Source of the DNA: Methylocella silvestris
GTDB taxonomy: Bacteria > Pseudomonadota > Alphaproteobacteria > Rhizobiales > Beijerinckiaceae
Direction: 5' to 3'
Assembly: GCF_002891535.1 (NCBI RefSeq)
Contig: NZ_PDZR01000016.1
Span: 32,612 to 96,611 of the forward strand
Length of the DNA: 64,000 nucleotides
In this document: piece by piece, positions 18,133 through 26,717 of the stretch
Position numbering within the stretch: the stretch's first letter is position 1
Layout of the letters: every line of letters starts with the position of its first letter
Notes under the pieces: model-generated
What the model was told of the DNA's origin: nothing
Databases searched by the model: none
The model's input: the letters and a program-made list of their open reading frames with translations, nothing else
Made by a program: the position numbers and the translations under genes

Positions 18133-19572
18133 ATGGGCGCCGAATCAGCACCGAGAAAGATTTTTGCCGGACCCCGCCTGAAACGCCTGCGCCGTGAACG
18201 GCGCCTCACTCAGGCCCGCATGGCCGACGAGCTCGACGTCTCGCCGAGCTATTTGAACTTGATGGAGAGCAATCAGCGGCCGATCACCAGCCCGGTGCTG
18301 ACCCGCCTGACAGAGGTCTACGGCCTCGACCCGCGCGACTTCGCGGAGATTGACGGCGAGCAATCCGCCGACGACATCGAGCAAATCCTCGCCGATCCGC
18401 TGTTTCACGACGCCTCTGTGCCGCGGACGCAGATGCGCGAGGCAGCCGAGAATGCAGCCGCCCTCGTGGCGGCCATGCTTAAGCTCTATCGCGCTTACGC
18501 CGCCGCGCGCGAGACGAGCGACACAGTGGGCAACGCCGACGGCAATCGCGACGAGCCGCCGCCCGGCGAAGAAACGATCGCCCGAGTCGGCGCCATCCTC
18601 CAGCAAGAGCGCAATTATTTCTTCGAGATCGACGCCGCCGCGGAATTGCTCGTAGCCGGCCTCCAGGTTGACGAGCGCGGGCTTTATGCCGCGCTCGCCG
18701 ATTATTTGCGTTCCCGCCACGGCGTCCGGCTGCGACCGCTACAGCTCGAAGCCATGGGCGGCCGGCTTCGCTGGTATGATCATCACCGCAAGCAGCTGAT
18801 GCTGTCCGAGATCCTGGATCAGCCGGGCCGCACCTTTCAGGCGGCCTATCAGGTCGCGCTGACGGAATTCAGCCCGCTTCTCGATGCCGTCGCCGCACGG
18901 CTCACGCCGGCGGATGAAGCGGCGACGCGCAAATTGCTGCGGGTGACGCTCGCCAATTATTTCGCCGCCGCGGTGATGATGCCTTATGATCAATTTTATG
19001 AAGCGGCAGAGCTGACAAGCTATGACGTCGAGGTGCTGGCTGCGCGCTTCGGCGCGAGTTTCGAGCAGGTCGCCCATCGGCTCACGACGCTGTCGCGCGA
19101 GACCGCCCGCGGCGTTCCCTTCTTCATGCTGCGGATCGATATAGCCGGCAATGTCTCAAAGCGGCTTGCGCCGCGGCGCTTTCTCCTGGCGCAGTCGGGC
19201 GGCTCCTGCCCGTTGTGGAACATCCATGCAAGTTTCACCGAGCCGAACCGCATTCTGACGCAGGTCGTCGAACTGACCGATGGCTCGCAATGGTTCTCGA
19301 TTGCCCGCGCGACGCAGCGCCCTGTCGCGGCCTGGGGAGCCATACAGCCGCGCTTTGCCATCGTGCTTGGCTGCGAGCTGAGATATGCGCGCCAGCTCGT
19401 CTATACGAGAAGCCTCGACCTCGACGCCCCCGAGCCAACTCCGATCGGCGTCGGCTGTCGTCAATGCGACCGCCCAAACTGCCTGCAACGCGCGGCTCCG
19501 CCAGCGCGCCGGCAGCTCGTCATCGACGAATTGACGCGCAATGTCGCGCCTTTTCCATTCAAGGATATTTAG
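18133..19572 (+). CDS. scfR: XRE/IrrE-type short-chain fatty acid transcriptional regulator (ScfR/RamB family)
   Basis: The 479-residue protein has an N-terminal XRE helix-turn-helix (GPRLKRLRRERRLTQARMAD and ELDVSPSYLNLMESNQR, about residues 12-60), a central IrrE/ImmA-like domain without a HEXXH zinc motif (AYQVALTEFSPLLDAV; ANYFAAAVMMPYDQFYEAAE) and a C-terminal DUF2083-type cysteine domain (CELRYARQLVYTRSL; GVGCRQCDRPNCLQRAAPP). Members regulate propionate or acetate metabolism (prp, methylcitrate or glyoxylate genes). No such target genes are in the window, so the regulon is unknown. ATG 18133 starts the conserved part; the frame extends to 18016 but there it is leader sequence with the dyad. 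Confidence 0.85.
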   Translation: MGAESAPRKIFAGPRLKRLRRERRLTQARMADELDVSPSYLNLMESNQRPITSPVLTRLTEVYGLDPRDFAEIDGEQSADDIEQILADPLFHDASVPRTQMREAAENAAALVAAMLKLYRAYAAARETSDTVGNADGNRDEPPPGEETIARVGAILQQERNYFFEIDAAAELLVAGLQVDERGLYAALADYLRSRHGVRLRPLQLEAMGGRLRWYDHHRKQLMLSEILDQPGRTFQAAYQVALTEFSPLLDAVAARLTPADEAATRKLLRVTLANYFAAAVMMPYDQFYEAAELTSYDVEVLAARFGASFEQVAHRLTTLSRETARGVPFFMLRIDIAGNVSKRLAPRRFLLAQSGGSCPLWNIHASFTEPNRILTQVVELTDGSQWFSIARATQRPVAAWGAIQPRFAIVLGCELRYARQLVYTRSLDLDAPEPTPIGVGCRQCDRPNCLQRAAPPARRQLVIDELTRNVAPFPFKDI

Positions 19573-19689
19573 GCGCCCGCCCGAAAAGCCGAAGGCGTTT
19601 TGGACCGCGCGGATGCCTTGAAACGATCGGTTACAGCAAAAGTCCGTTCAAGCCAGATCGGCTTTCGCTCCAGAACTCCGCCTGGCCTC

Positions 19690-20958
19690 TTACGTGTTCA
19701 TCGCCTCGAAGAAGGTCGAATTGCCTTTTGGCGTTTCGCGCAGTTTTCCGAGCAGGAACTCGATGGCGTCGATAGTGCCCATCGGATTGAGGATGCGGCG
19801 CAGGACATACATTTTCTTGAGGATGTCGGGCGGGACCAGCAGCTCTTCCTTGCGGGTGCCAGAGCGCGTGATGTCGATTGAGGGGAAGACGCGCTTGTCG
19901 GCGACCTTGCGGTCGAGAATGATTTCCGAATTGCCGGTGCCTTTGAATTCCTCAAAGATCACTTCATCCATGCGCGAGCCGGTGTCGATCAAGGCGGTGG
20001 CGATGATCGTCAGCGATCCGCCTTCCTCGATGTTGCGCGCGGCACCAAAAAAGCGCTTCGGCCGCTGCAGCGCATTGGCGTCGACGCCGCCGGTCAGCAC
20101 CTTGCCCGACGACGGCACGACAGTGTTGTAGGCGCGCCCGAGCCGCGTGATCGAATCGAGCAAAATTACCACGTCGCGGCCATGCTCAACGAGGCGCTTG
20201 GCCTTTTCGATGACCATTTCGGCGACCTGGACATGGCGCACCGCCGGCTCGTCGAACGTCGAGGAAACGACTTCGCCATGCACCGAGCGCTGCATGTCGG
20301 TGACTTCCTCGGGCCGCTCATCGATCAGCAGGACGATCAGATAGCATTCGGGATGATTGGCGGTGACCGACTGCGCGATATTCTGCAGCAGCACCGTCTT
20401 GCCCGTCCGGGGAGGAGCCACAATCAGCGCGCGCTGGCCCTTGCCGATCGGCGCGACGATATCGATGACGCGCGCCGACAGATCCTTGCGAGTCGGATCC
20501 TCGACCTCAAGCTTCAGGCGCTGATCGGGATAGAGCGGCGTCAGATTGTCGAAATGGACCTTGTGCCGGACTTTTTCCGGGTCCTCGAAATTGATCGTGT
20601 TGACCTTGAGAAGGGCGAAATAGCGCTCGCCCTCTTTCGGACTGCGGATCAGCCCTTCGACCGTGTCGCCGGTGCGAAGGCCGAAACGGCGAATCTGCGA
20701 GGGCGACACATAAATATCGTCGGGACCGGCGAGATAATTGGCTTCCGGCGAGCGCAAAAATCCAAAACCGTCCTGCAAGACCTCGATGACGCCCTCGCCG
20801 ATAATCTCGATCTCGCGGCTGGCCAATTGCTTCAAAATCGCAAACATCAACTCCTGCTTGCGCATGATTGAGGCGTTTTCGACTTCGTGCTCTTCGGCGA
20901 ACCCAAGCAATTCGGTAGGCGACTTGAGCTTCAAGTCTTGCAGCTTAATTTCCCGCAT
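19690..20958 (-). CDS. rho: Transcription termination factor Rho
   Basis: Rho is the hexameric RNA helicase that terminates transcription. The 422-residue protein has the N-terminal helical and cold-shock RNA-binding domain ([39 protein letters not shown]), Walker A ([14 protein letters not shown]), Walker B and following ([17 protein letters not shown]), Q-loop ([13 protein letters not shown]) and R-loop regions ([17 protein letters not shown]). It lacks the acidic or basic insertions of some actinobacterial forms. [18 protein letters not shown] is the standard alphaproteobacterial start, hence ATG 20958 rather than the frame start at 20991. It precedes hemJ-hemE on the same strand but with a 244-bp gap. 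Confidence 0.97.
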   Translation of the reverse strand: MREIKLQDLKLKSPTELLGFAEEHEVENASIMRKQELMFAILKQLASREIEIIGEGVIEVLQDGFGFLRSPEANYLAGPDDIYVSPSQIRRFGLRTGDTVEGLIRSPKEGERYFALLKVNTINFEDPEKVRHKVHFDNLTPLYPDQRLKLEVEDPTRKDLSARVIDIVAPIGKGQRALIVAPPRTGKTVLLQNIAQSVTANHPECYLIVLLIDERPEEVTDMQRSVHGEVVSSTFDEPAVRHVQVAEMVIEKAKRLVEHGRDVVILLDSITRLGRAYNTVVPSSGKVLTGGVDANALQRPKRFFGAARNIEEGGSLTIIATALIDTGSRMDEVIFEEFKGTGNSEIILDRKVADKRVFPSIDITRSGTRKEELLVPPDILKKMYVLRRILNPMGTIDAIEFLLGKLRETPKGNSTFFEAMNT

Positions 20959-21202
20959 CGGGATGACGTCCTTGGAGATAAGCGCGATCAATCGCGCGCA
21001 AAGGCAGGAAGGCTAGTGACTGGAGCCTGATCCCCAAACCGGCCGGTCCTTCGATATCTGGAGCCGACTGGAGCTTGAGGACCCGATCAGGCGGGACGCG
21101 TCAGCGTCGCTACCGACAGCCGTTGACCTGCAGGGGGGAACCCATTCGATAAAACACTTTGCCTGCTTTGACAAGCAAGCACGCCGCCGATTGCGCCCTT
21201 CG

Positions 21203-21628
21203 TCAGGGCTTCAGGACGACGAAGATCACGACGCCGATCATCAACAGCGTAGGGACTTCGTTGATTACGCGATAAAAACGAGCGGTGCGCCGGTTTATTC
21301 CGGCCGCGAAGGTTCGGCGCGCGGCATCGAAATAGAAATGCAGCGCGCTCAGCAAGATAACCAGCGCAAGCTTTCCATGCAACCACCCTGCCATCAGGAA
21401 TTCGCCCTTGATGGCCAGCGTCAGGCCCGAAATCCAGACGATGACCATTGCCGGCGTCATGATGGCATGGATTAGCCGTCGCTCCATGATCTCGAAGGTT
21501 TTGGCGAGTTCCGAGCCCTGCGCCGCTCCTGCGTGATAGACGAATAGCCGCGGCAGATAGAGCATTCCGGCCATCCAGGCGATCACTGCCAGGATATGGA
21601 CGGCCTTGATCGCGAGGTAGAGCGTCAC
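21203..21628 (-). CDS. hemJ: Protoporphyrinogen oxidase HemJ
   Basis: HemJ is the membrane enzyme that oxidises protoporphyrinogen IX in most Alphaproteobacteria. The 141-residue protein has four hydrophobic helices and the conserved residues of the family: the His in [20 protein letters not shown], and [20 protein letters not shown] and [20 protein letters not shown]. It starts at a GTG that overlaps the hemE stop codon by four bases (GTGA), so the two are translationally coupled. This places an early and a late haem enzyme in one unit. Confidence 0.92.
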   Translation of the reverse strand: MTLYLAIKAVHILAVIAWMAGMLYLPRLFVYHAGAAQGSELAKTFEIMERRLIHAIMTPAMVIVWISGLTLAIKGEFLMAGWLHGKLALVILLSALHFYFDAARRTFAAGINRRTARFYRVINEVPTLLMIGVVIFVVLKP

Positions 21629-22728
21629 CTACGCCCTCCCCGCCGCACCAGATCGACGAGGGCTGCGACATTTTCGACGGGGGTCTGCGGCGTTACGCCA
21701 TGGCCAAGATTGAAAACATGCGGCCGGCCCCGGAACGCCTCGAGAATGTTCCGCGTCGCGGTTTCCAGCGCCGCGCCGCCAGCGATGAGCGCCAGCGGGT
21801 CGAGATTGCCCTGCACAGCGCGTCCTGATGAAAGGGCGCTTGCCGCCCAGGCAGGATCGACGGCGCTGTCCAATCCGACGGCGTCGACGCCGGTCTGATC
21901 GGCAAAACTGACGAGCCTCGGCCCGACGCCCTTCGGAAAGCCGATGATCCTCACGTCGGGATGCCGGCTCTTGACGCCGGCGACGATCGCTTGCGTCGGC
22001 GCAAGGCACCAGCGCTCGAATTCGCCCGCCGGAAGAACGCCGGCCCAGGTGTCAAAAATCTGAACCGCCTCGACGCCCGCGTCGATCTGCCGGCAAAGAT
22101 AGCGAATGGAGGCGTCGACCAGGCGATCGATCAGACGCAGGAAGAGGTCCGGCTCACGATAGGCGAGAAGACGCGCCGGCCCCTGATCCGGCGTGCCGCG
22201 GCCGGCGACCATATAGCTCGCAACTGTCCAGGGGGCGCCGCAAAAACCGATCAGCGCCGTCTCTGGCGACAGCGCCTCGCGGATGCGCGTGATCGTCTCA
22301 AACACCGGTTCGAGCCGACCAAGGTCGATCTCATCGTTCAGCTTCGCGAAAGCCTCATCCGTCAGGATCGGCTCGAGCCTTGGCCCTTCATTGACCTCAA
22401 AACGCACTTTCTGGCCGAGGGCGTCCGGCACGACAAGAATGTCGCTGAACAGGATCGCCGCGTCGAACCCAAAGCGGCGGATCGGCTGCAAGGTCGCCTC
22501 GGCGGCGATTTTCGGGGAATAGCAGAAATCGAGAAAACTCGGCGTTTTCGCGCGCAACTCGCGGTATTCGGGCAAATAGCGTCCCGCCTGCCGCATCAGC
22601 CAGATCGGCGGCGGAAAGAGCGCTTCTCCGTCAAGGACGCGCAGGAATTTCTTTGCCGCGGGCAGAACTGACAAGAGGCCGTCTTTCATAAAAGAGAGAA
22701 TCTTAGAGACTGGCTTATTCTTATTCAT
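21625..22728 (-). CDS. hemE: Uroporphyrinogen decarboxylase HemE
   Basis: HemE converts uroporphyrinogen III to coproporphyrinogen III. The 367-residue reading carries [20 protein letters not shown] (substrate arginines), [52 protein letters not shown] and [16 protein letters not shown]. Start is uncertain: most relatives begin just before [14 protein letters not shown], while here 27 additional residues ([20 protein letters not shown]..) precede it, and neither ATG 22728 nor the in-frame ATG thirteen codons later has a good ribosome-binding site. In Caulobacter the hemE promoter overlaps the replication origin, and the same layout is seen here. Confidence 0.93.
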   Translation of the reverse strand: MNKNKPVSKILSFMKDGLLSVLPAAKKFLRVLDGEALFPPPIWLMRQAGRYLPEYRELRAKTPSFLDFCYSPKIAAEATLQPIRRFGFDAAILFSDILVVPDALGQKVRFEVNEGPRLEPILTDEAFAKLNDEIDLGRLEPVFETITRIREALSPETALIGFCGAPWTVASYMVAGRGTPDQGPARLLAYREPDLFLRLIDRLVDASIRYLCRQIDAGVEAVQIFDTWAGVLPAGEFERWCLAPTQAIVAGVKSRHPDVRIIGFPKGVGPRLVSFADQTGVDAVGLDSAVDPAWAASALSSGRAVQGNLDPLALIAGGAALETATRNILEAFRGRPHVFNLGHGVTPQTPVENVAALVDLVRRGGRR

Positions 22729-22828
22729 ATTGGAGGGTCGATTAGGCTGCCGCAGCGCTTTCCACAATCGCTTTTGCGGCGCAGGACTTATCCCCTGAAA
22801 TCACCTGCCGGGATAGGCCGGCGCGCGG

Positions 22829-22843
22829 TTAAGATTTCCTTAA
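22829..22843. promoter_or_regulatory. CtrA box 1 (TTAA-N7-TTAA)
   Basis: The sequence TTAAGATTTCCTTAA matches the full CtrA binding consensus with exact seven-base spacing. It lies within the putative origin about 100 bases from the hemE start. Confidence 0.75.
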
Positions 22844-22855
22844 CGATTGAGCCGG

Positions 22856-22870
22856 TTAACGCTTCCTTAA
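22856..22870. promoter_or_regulatory. CtrA box 2 (TTAA-N7-TTAA)
   Basis: TTAACGCTTCCTTAA is a second full match, 27 bases from the first and with a similar spacer (both end in TTCC), suggesting duplicated, cooperatively bound sites. Confidence 0.75.
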
Positions 22871-23088
22871 CACTTTTGGACGACCAAGGCGGCGAACAGC
22901 CGCCCGTGTTGTTCACAGGCTTGTGAGGGCGCCATTACAGCCTCGGGCCTGTGCGTCTTTCTGTGATCTCAGGGCCGGACCGTGCGGGCGTTTGGCTGAT
23001 GTTCGGGCTTGCGATATAGTTATCCACTCTTATCCTCAGTTATGAGCCCCGCCGATAAGAGGGCGAAAACATCGTCGGGAGGCAGGCC

Positions 23089-23922
23089 ATGGGGCGCCAT
23101 CACGTCAATTTGCATCTCATTTCGGATGCGACGGGCGAGACCCTGATCGCGGCGAGCCGCGCCGTTGCGGCCCAGTATCATGGCGTCTGCGCCATCGAGC
23201 ATGTCTATCCGATGGTGCGCAGCCATGCGGAGCTCGAAAAGGCGATCGTCGAGATCGAGGCCGAGCCGGGAATCGTTCTGTTCACCCTGGTCGACCAGGA
23301 TCTTGCGCGCCGCCTGATGGAAGCCTGCGCCGCCATCGGCGCGCCGAGCCTTTCCATTCTCGCGCCGATCATGAGCCTGTTCGAATCCTACATCGGGACG
23401 GCCGTGACGCCGCGTCCGGGCGCGCAGCATTCCCTCAACGCCGATTATTTTCGCCGGATGGATGCGCTGAATTACACGATGACGCATGACGACGGACTGC
23501 AGTCGGAGAGTTACGAGGCGGCTGACGTCGTCTTGATGGGGGTTAGCCGCACCTCGAAAACGCCGACGAGCATCTATCTCGCCAACCGCGGCGTCAAAAC
23601 CGCCAATCTACCCTTCGTGCCGGATATGCCGTTGCCGAAATCGGTCGAGAATCTGCGCAATCCGCTCATTGTCGGCCTGCTCGCCTCGCCGGATCGGATC
23701 GTGCAGATCAGGGCCAATCGCCTTTTGACCATGAACTCCGACCCCGAATCGCCCTATGTCGACCGCAGGCTTGTCGCTGAGGAAGTGGCCCAGTCGAAGA
23801 AACTGTTCGACGCGCGCGGCTGGCCGACGATCGATGTGACGCGGCGCTCGATCGAGGAGACCGCGGCGGCGATCATCGGCCTGCACAAGCTGCATAAAAT
23901 GAAATTCATCTCCGCTGCATGA
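23089..23922 (+). CDS. ppsR: Pyruvate,phosphate dikinase / PEP synthase regulatory protein (bifunctional kinase-pyrophosphorylase)
   Basis: This DUF299 enzyme reversibly phosphorylates a threonine on PPDK or PEP synthase using ADP, and removes it with phosphate. The 277-residue protein begins MGRHHVNLHLISDATGETLI and has the P-loop GVSRTSKTPTSIYLANRGVK, plus YVDRRLVAEEVAQSKKLFDA and GWPTIDVTRRSIEETAA, all family landmarks. It is the homologue of the RP001 gene next to Rickettsia and Caulobacter origins. A GGGAGGCAGGCC ribosome-binding site precedes ATG 23089. It begins the operon ppsR-maf-aroE-coaE-dnaQ, overlapping maf by four bases. The target dikinase is not in the window. Confidence 0.92.
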   Translation: MGRHHVNLHLISDATGETLIAASRAVAAQYHGVCAIEHVYPMVRSHAELEKAIVEIEAEPGIVLFTLVDQDLARRLMEACAAIGAPSLSILAPIMSLFESYIGTAVTPRPGAQHSLNADYFRRMDALNYTMTHDDGLQSESYEAADVVLMGVSRTSKTPTSIYLANRGVKTANLPFVPDMPLPKSVENLRNPLIVGLLASPDRIVQIRANRLLTMNSDPESPYVDRRLVAEEVAQSKKLFDARGWPTIDVTRRSIEETAAAIIGLHKLHKMKFISAA

Positions 23923-24536
23923 ACGGTCTCTGGCTTGGCGACGCGCCGCTGTTGCTCGCCTCGAAAAGCGCTTCGCGCGCCGCGCTGCTGCGGGCGGCGG
24001 GGATTCCATTTGAGGCGAGGGACGCCGCCCTCGACGAGCGCGCCGTCGAGGCCCCGCTGCTGCGGGTCGGGGCCGGCGCTGACAAGATCGCCCGGATGCT
24101 CGCGCGCGAAAAAGCGCTCGCTGTCGCGGTGCGCGAGCCGGGACGGCTGACGCTTGGCGCCGACCAGACCCTTGGCTGCCGCGGCCGGCTGTTCACGAAG
24201 GCGGAAGACCGTGCGGGAGCGGCCGCGACGCTCAACGCCCTGTCCGGACAAACCCACGAGCTGCATTCCGCGCTTTGCATCGCCCGCGATCAAAAAATCC
24301 TGTTCGAGGCGGCTCCCGTCGCCCGGATGACGATGCGGGCGCTATCGCCCGGTTTCATCACAGCCTATCTTGATGCGACAGGCGAGGGCGCGCTCGGCAG
24401 CGTCGGCGCCTATCAGGTCGAGGGACTGGGGATGCAACTGTTCGAACGGATCGAGGAGGATTTCTCGGTCATCATGGGCCTGCCGCTGCTGCCGCTTCTC
24501 GCCTTTCTACGTAAAGCGGGCCTTGTCGCATCATGA
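23919..24536 (+). CDS. maf: Maf-like nucleoside triphosphate pyrophosphatase
   Basis: Maf proteins hydrolyse modified or canonical NTPs to monophosphates and are linked to division arrest. The 205-residue protein starts LLLASKSASRAALLRAAGIP (the Maf S-x-S-x-R-x-x-LL motif), then GADQTLGCRGRLFTK with the catalytic aspartate region and LNALSGQTHELHSALCIARD. It also has YQVEGLGMQLFERIEEDFSV and MGLPLLPL at the C-terminus. Starts and stops overlap its neighbours by four bases on both sides, showing tight translational coupling. Confidence 0.92.
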   Translation: MNGLWLGDAPLLLASKSASRAALLRAAGIPFEARDAALDERAVEAPLLRVGAGADKIARMLAREKALAVAVREPGRLTLGADQTLGCRGRLFTKAEDRAGAAATLNALSGQTHELHSALCIARDQKILFEAAPVARMTMRALSPGFITAYLDATGEGALGSVGAYQVEGLGMQLFERIEEDFSVIMGLPLLPLLAFLRKAGLVAS

Positions 24537-25375
24537 GCGCGGCCCCTCCACGCGCCTTCGTCGTCGGCTGGCCGATCGCTCATTCGCGTTCGCCGATCAT
24601 CCATAATTATTGGTTGCATCAGCTCGGCCTTGCCGGGCGCTACGAGGCGGTCGCCGTGGCGCCGCCAGATTTCGCCGATTTTGCGCAAAACCTTGTCGCC
24701 AGCGGCTTTGTCGGCGGCAATGTCACGCTGCCGCACAAGCAGAAGGCGTTCGGGCTCGTCGCCGAGGCGACTCATTCGGCGCGACGGCTCGAGGCCGTCA
24801 ACACGCTGTGGATCGAGGACGGCAGGCTCTGCGGCGACAACACCGATCCGGAAGGGTTTCTTTGCGCTCTCGATGAGGCCGCTCCAGGCTGGGAGGCGAT
24901 CCCCGGCGAGGCGGTGGTGCTCGGCGCCGGCGGCGCCGCGCGCGCAATTGTCGCCGCGCTGATCGAACGCGGCCGCGGCGTCGTCCTCGCCAACCGCACG
25001 CGGGCGAGCGCGGAAGCGCTCGCCGCCCATTTTGGCGATGCGCCGAAGGTTGTCGATTGGCGCGATCTTCCGGCTGCGCTCAAAAGGGCGGCTCTTCTCG
25101 TCAATACGACGTCGCTCGGAATGAAAGGCCAGCCGCCGCTCGATCTCGACGTCGGGCTGCTGCCGCAGGAAGCGGTCGTCCATGACATCGTTTATTTTCC
25201 GCTGGAGACGGCGCTGCTGCGCGACGCCCGGGCGCGGGGCCTTCGCGTCGTTCCAGGGCTCGGCATGCTGCTGCATCAGGCGGCGCCCGCCTTTGCGCGC
25301 TGGTTTGCGAGGCGCCCACAGGTGACGCCGGAGCTGCGCCGCCTCGTCGAGATCGATATTGAAAAAGCGCTCTGA
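24533..25375 (+). CDS. aroE: Shikimate dehydrogenase AroE
   Basis: AroE reduces 3-dehydroshikimate with NADPH in aromatic amino-acid synthesis. The 280-residue protein has the substrate-binding SRSP motif (GWPIAHSRSPIIHNYWL), the catalytic lysine and Asn in VGGNVTLPHKQKAFGLVAE, the NADP-binding glycine loop (VVLGAGGAARAIVAALIERG) with NRTRASAEAL, and LLVNTTSLGMKG. The last codon overlaps the coaE start (TGATG). Single-domain AroE, not a fusion with AroD. Confidence 0.95.
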   Translation: MSAAPPRAFVVGWPIAHSRSPIIHNYWLHQLGLAGRYEAVAVAPPDFADFAQNLVASGFVGGNVTLPHKQKAFGLVAEATHSARRLEAVNTLWIEDGRLCGDNTDPEGFLCALDEAAPGWEAIPGEAVVLGAGGAARAIVAALIERGRGVVLANRTRASAEALAAHFGDAPKVVDWRDLPAALKRAALLVNTTSLGMKGQPPLDLDVGLLPQEAVVHDIVYFPLETALLRDARARGLRVVPGLGMLLHQAAPAFARWFARRPQVTPELRRLVEIDIEKAL

Positions 25376-25980
25376 TGTATGTGCTTGGCCTGACGGGCTC
25401 GATCGGCATGGGCAAGACCACGACAGCGGGCATTTTCCGCAAGCTCGGCGTTCCCGTGCATGATTCGGACGCCGCCGTCCACGCGCTCTATGAGGGTGAG
25501 GCGGTCGCGGCCGTCGAAGCCGAATTTCCCGGCGTGACGCGCGAGGGGCGCATCGACCGAAGTTTGCTGGGGGCGAGGGTGCGCGACGATCCGGCGGCCA
25601 TGGCGCGCCTCGAGGCGCTGGTGCATCCGATGGTCCGGCGCAAGCGGGAGGCGTTTTTGCGCGAGGCGGCCGCCGCCGGTCAGAAGGTCGCCGTCCTCGA
25701 CGTGCCGCTTCTGTTTGAAACGGGCGCCGACAAGGAGATCGACGCCGCCGTGGTGGTGTCAGCGCCTGAAGCTGTGCAAAAGGCGCGGGTGATCGGCCGG
25801 CCGGGCATGACGGCGCAATGGCTTCAGGTCATAATGGAGCGGCAGATGCCGGACGCCGAAAAACGGCGGCGGGCGCAATTCATCATCGACACCGGCAGGG
25901 GCCTCGTTGAGGCTGAAAATCAGGTGCGCGGCGTGCTGCGCGCGGTCGCCGCCGCGGCGGCGGGCGCTGGCCGAAATTAA
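25375..25980 (+). CDS. coaE: Dephospho-CoA kinase CoaE
   Basis: CoaE performs the last step of coenzyme A synthesis. The 201-residue protein has the P-loop GLTGSIGMGKTTTAGIFRKL, the DSDAAVHALY motif that orients dephospho-CoA, and LDVPLLFETG followed by the LID region. The coupling with aroE and with dnaQ (17 bp downstream) is the usual alphaproteobacterial order. The pathway's first kinase, coaA, lies 7 kb away in the his cluster. Confidence 0.94.
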   Translation: MYVLGLTGSIGMGKTTTAGIFRKLGVPVHDSDAAVHALYEGEAVAAVEAEFPGVTREGRIDRSLLGARVRDDPAAMARLEALVHPMVRRKREAFLREAAAAGQKVAVLDVPLLFETGADKEIDAAVVVSAPEAVQKARVIGRPGMTAQWLQVIMERQMPDAEKRRRAQFIIDTGRGLVEAENQVRGVLRAVAAAAAGAGRN

Positions 25981-25997
25981 ATCGCTAAAGGCCCATC

Positions 25998-26705
25998 TTG
26001 CGCGAAATCGTCCTCGATACGGAAACGACAGGCCTCGATCCGAAGCAGGGCCACAGGATCGTCGAGATCGGAGCCGTCGAGCTTTTGAACTCCATTCCGA
26101 CGGGGCAGTCTTTCCACGTCTACATCCACCCCGAGCGGGATATGCCCGACGAGGCGTTCCGCGTGCACGGAATCTCGCTGGAATTTCTGACAGGCAAGCC
26201 GCTTTTCGCCGAGATTGTTCCCGCGCTCGTCGACTTTTTGGGCGAGGCGAAGATCATCGCCCATAACGCCGAATTCGATTTCCGCTTTCTCAACGCGGAA
26301 TTTTTGCGCGCGGAGGCGACGCCGCTTGCCTGGGAGCGGGTCGTCGACACGCTGGCGCTGGCGCGGCGCAGGTTTCCGGGCGCCTCGAACAGCCTCGACG
26401 CGCTTTGCGCGCGCTTTGGCGTCGATACGTCACGACGGGTCAAGCATGGCGCCTTGCTCGACGCCGAGATTCTGGCCGAGGTCTATGCCGAGCTGTGCGG
26501 CGGGCGTCAGGCGGCGCTTGTCTTCGGCGGCGGCCTCGGCTCCGATGCGGCGGCGGAGGCGGCGCTGCTGCGGGAGCGACCCGAGCCTTTGGCGCCAAAG
26601 CTTAGCCCGGAAGAACGCGCCGCCCATGCCGCCTTTACCGCCACCCTCGGCGAGAAGGCGATCTGGCAGATCCATGCGCTGCTGCCGGCCGATGCGGCGG
26701 AATAG
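25998..26705 (+). CDS. dnaQ: DNA polymerase III epsilon subunit (proofreading exonuclease) DnaQ
   Basis: DnaQ is the 3'-5' proofreading subunit of the replicative polymerase. The 235-residue protein shows the DEDDh exonuclease motifs: Exo[21 protein letters not shown], Exo[16 protein letters not shown] and ExoIII with [14 protein letters not shown]. The start is a TTG at 25998, preceded by AAAGG; no ATG occurs nearby in frame. The C-terminal part, which binds the alpha subunit, is Ala-rich and variable. It ends the operon that starts at the putative origin. Confidence 0.93.
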   Translation: MREIVLDTETTGLDPKQGHRIVEIGAVELLNSIPTGQSFHVYIHPERDMPDEAFRVHGISLEFLTGKPLFAEIVPALVDFLGEAKIIAHNAEFDFRFLNAEFLRAEATPLAWERVVDTLALARRRFPGASNSLDALCARFGVDTSRRVKHGALLDAEILAEVYAELCGGRQAALVFGGGLGSDAAAEAALLRERPEPLAPKLSPEERAAHAAFTATLGEKAIWQIHALLPADAAE

Positions 26706-26717
26706 GCTTCCGACGGC

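Larger units (their letters stand above)
22729..23088. other. Putative chromosomal replication origin (oriC) between hemE and ppsR
   Basis: This 360-bp divergent gap sits between hemE and the RP001/ppsR homologue, the location of the origin in Caulobacter crescentus and Rickettsia prowazekii. It contains two perfect CtrA boxes (TTAA-N7-TTAA) and DnaA-box-like 9-mers: TTATCCCCT (22788-22796), TTGTTCACA (22909-22917), TTATCCACT (23020-23028) and TTATCCTCA (23030-23038), plus CTTTCCACA (22758-22766). Genes on both sides are transcribed away from it (rho, hemJ, hemE leftward; ppsR to dnaQ rightward). No CcrM GANTC site was noticed inside the gap. Identification rests on synteny plus motifs; no GC-skew calculation was possible. 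Confidence 0.72.
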
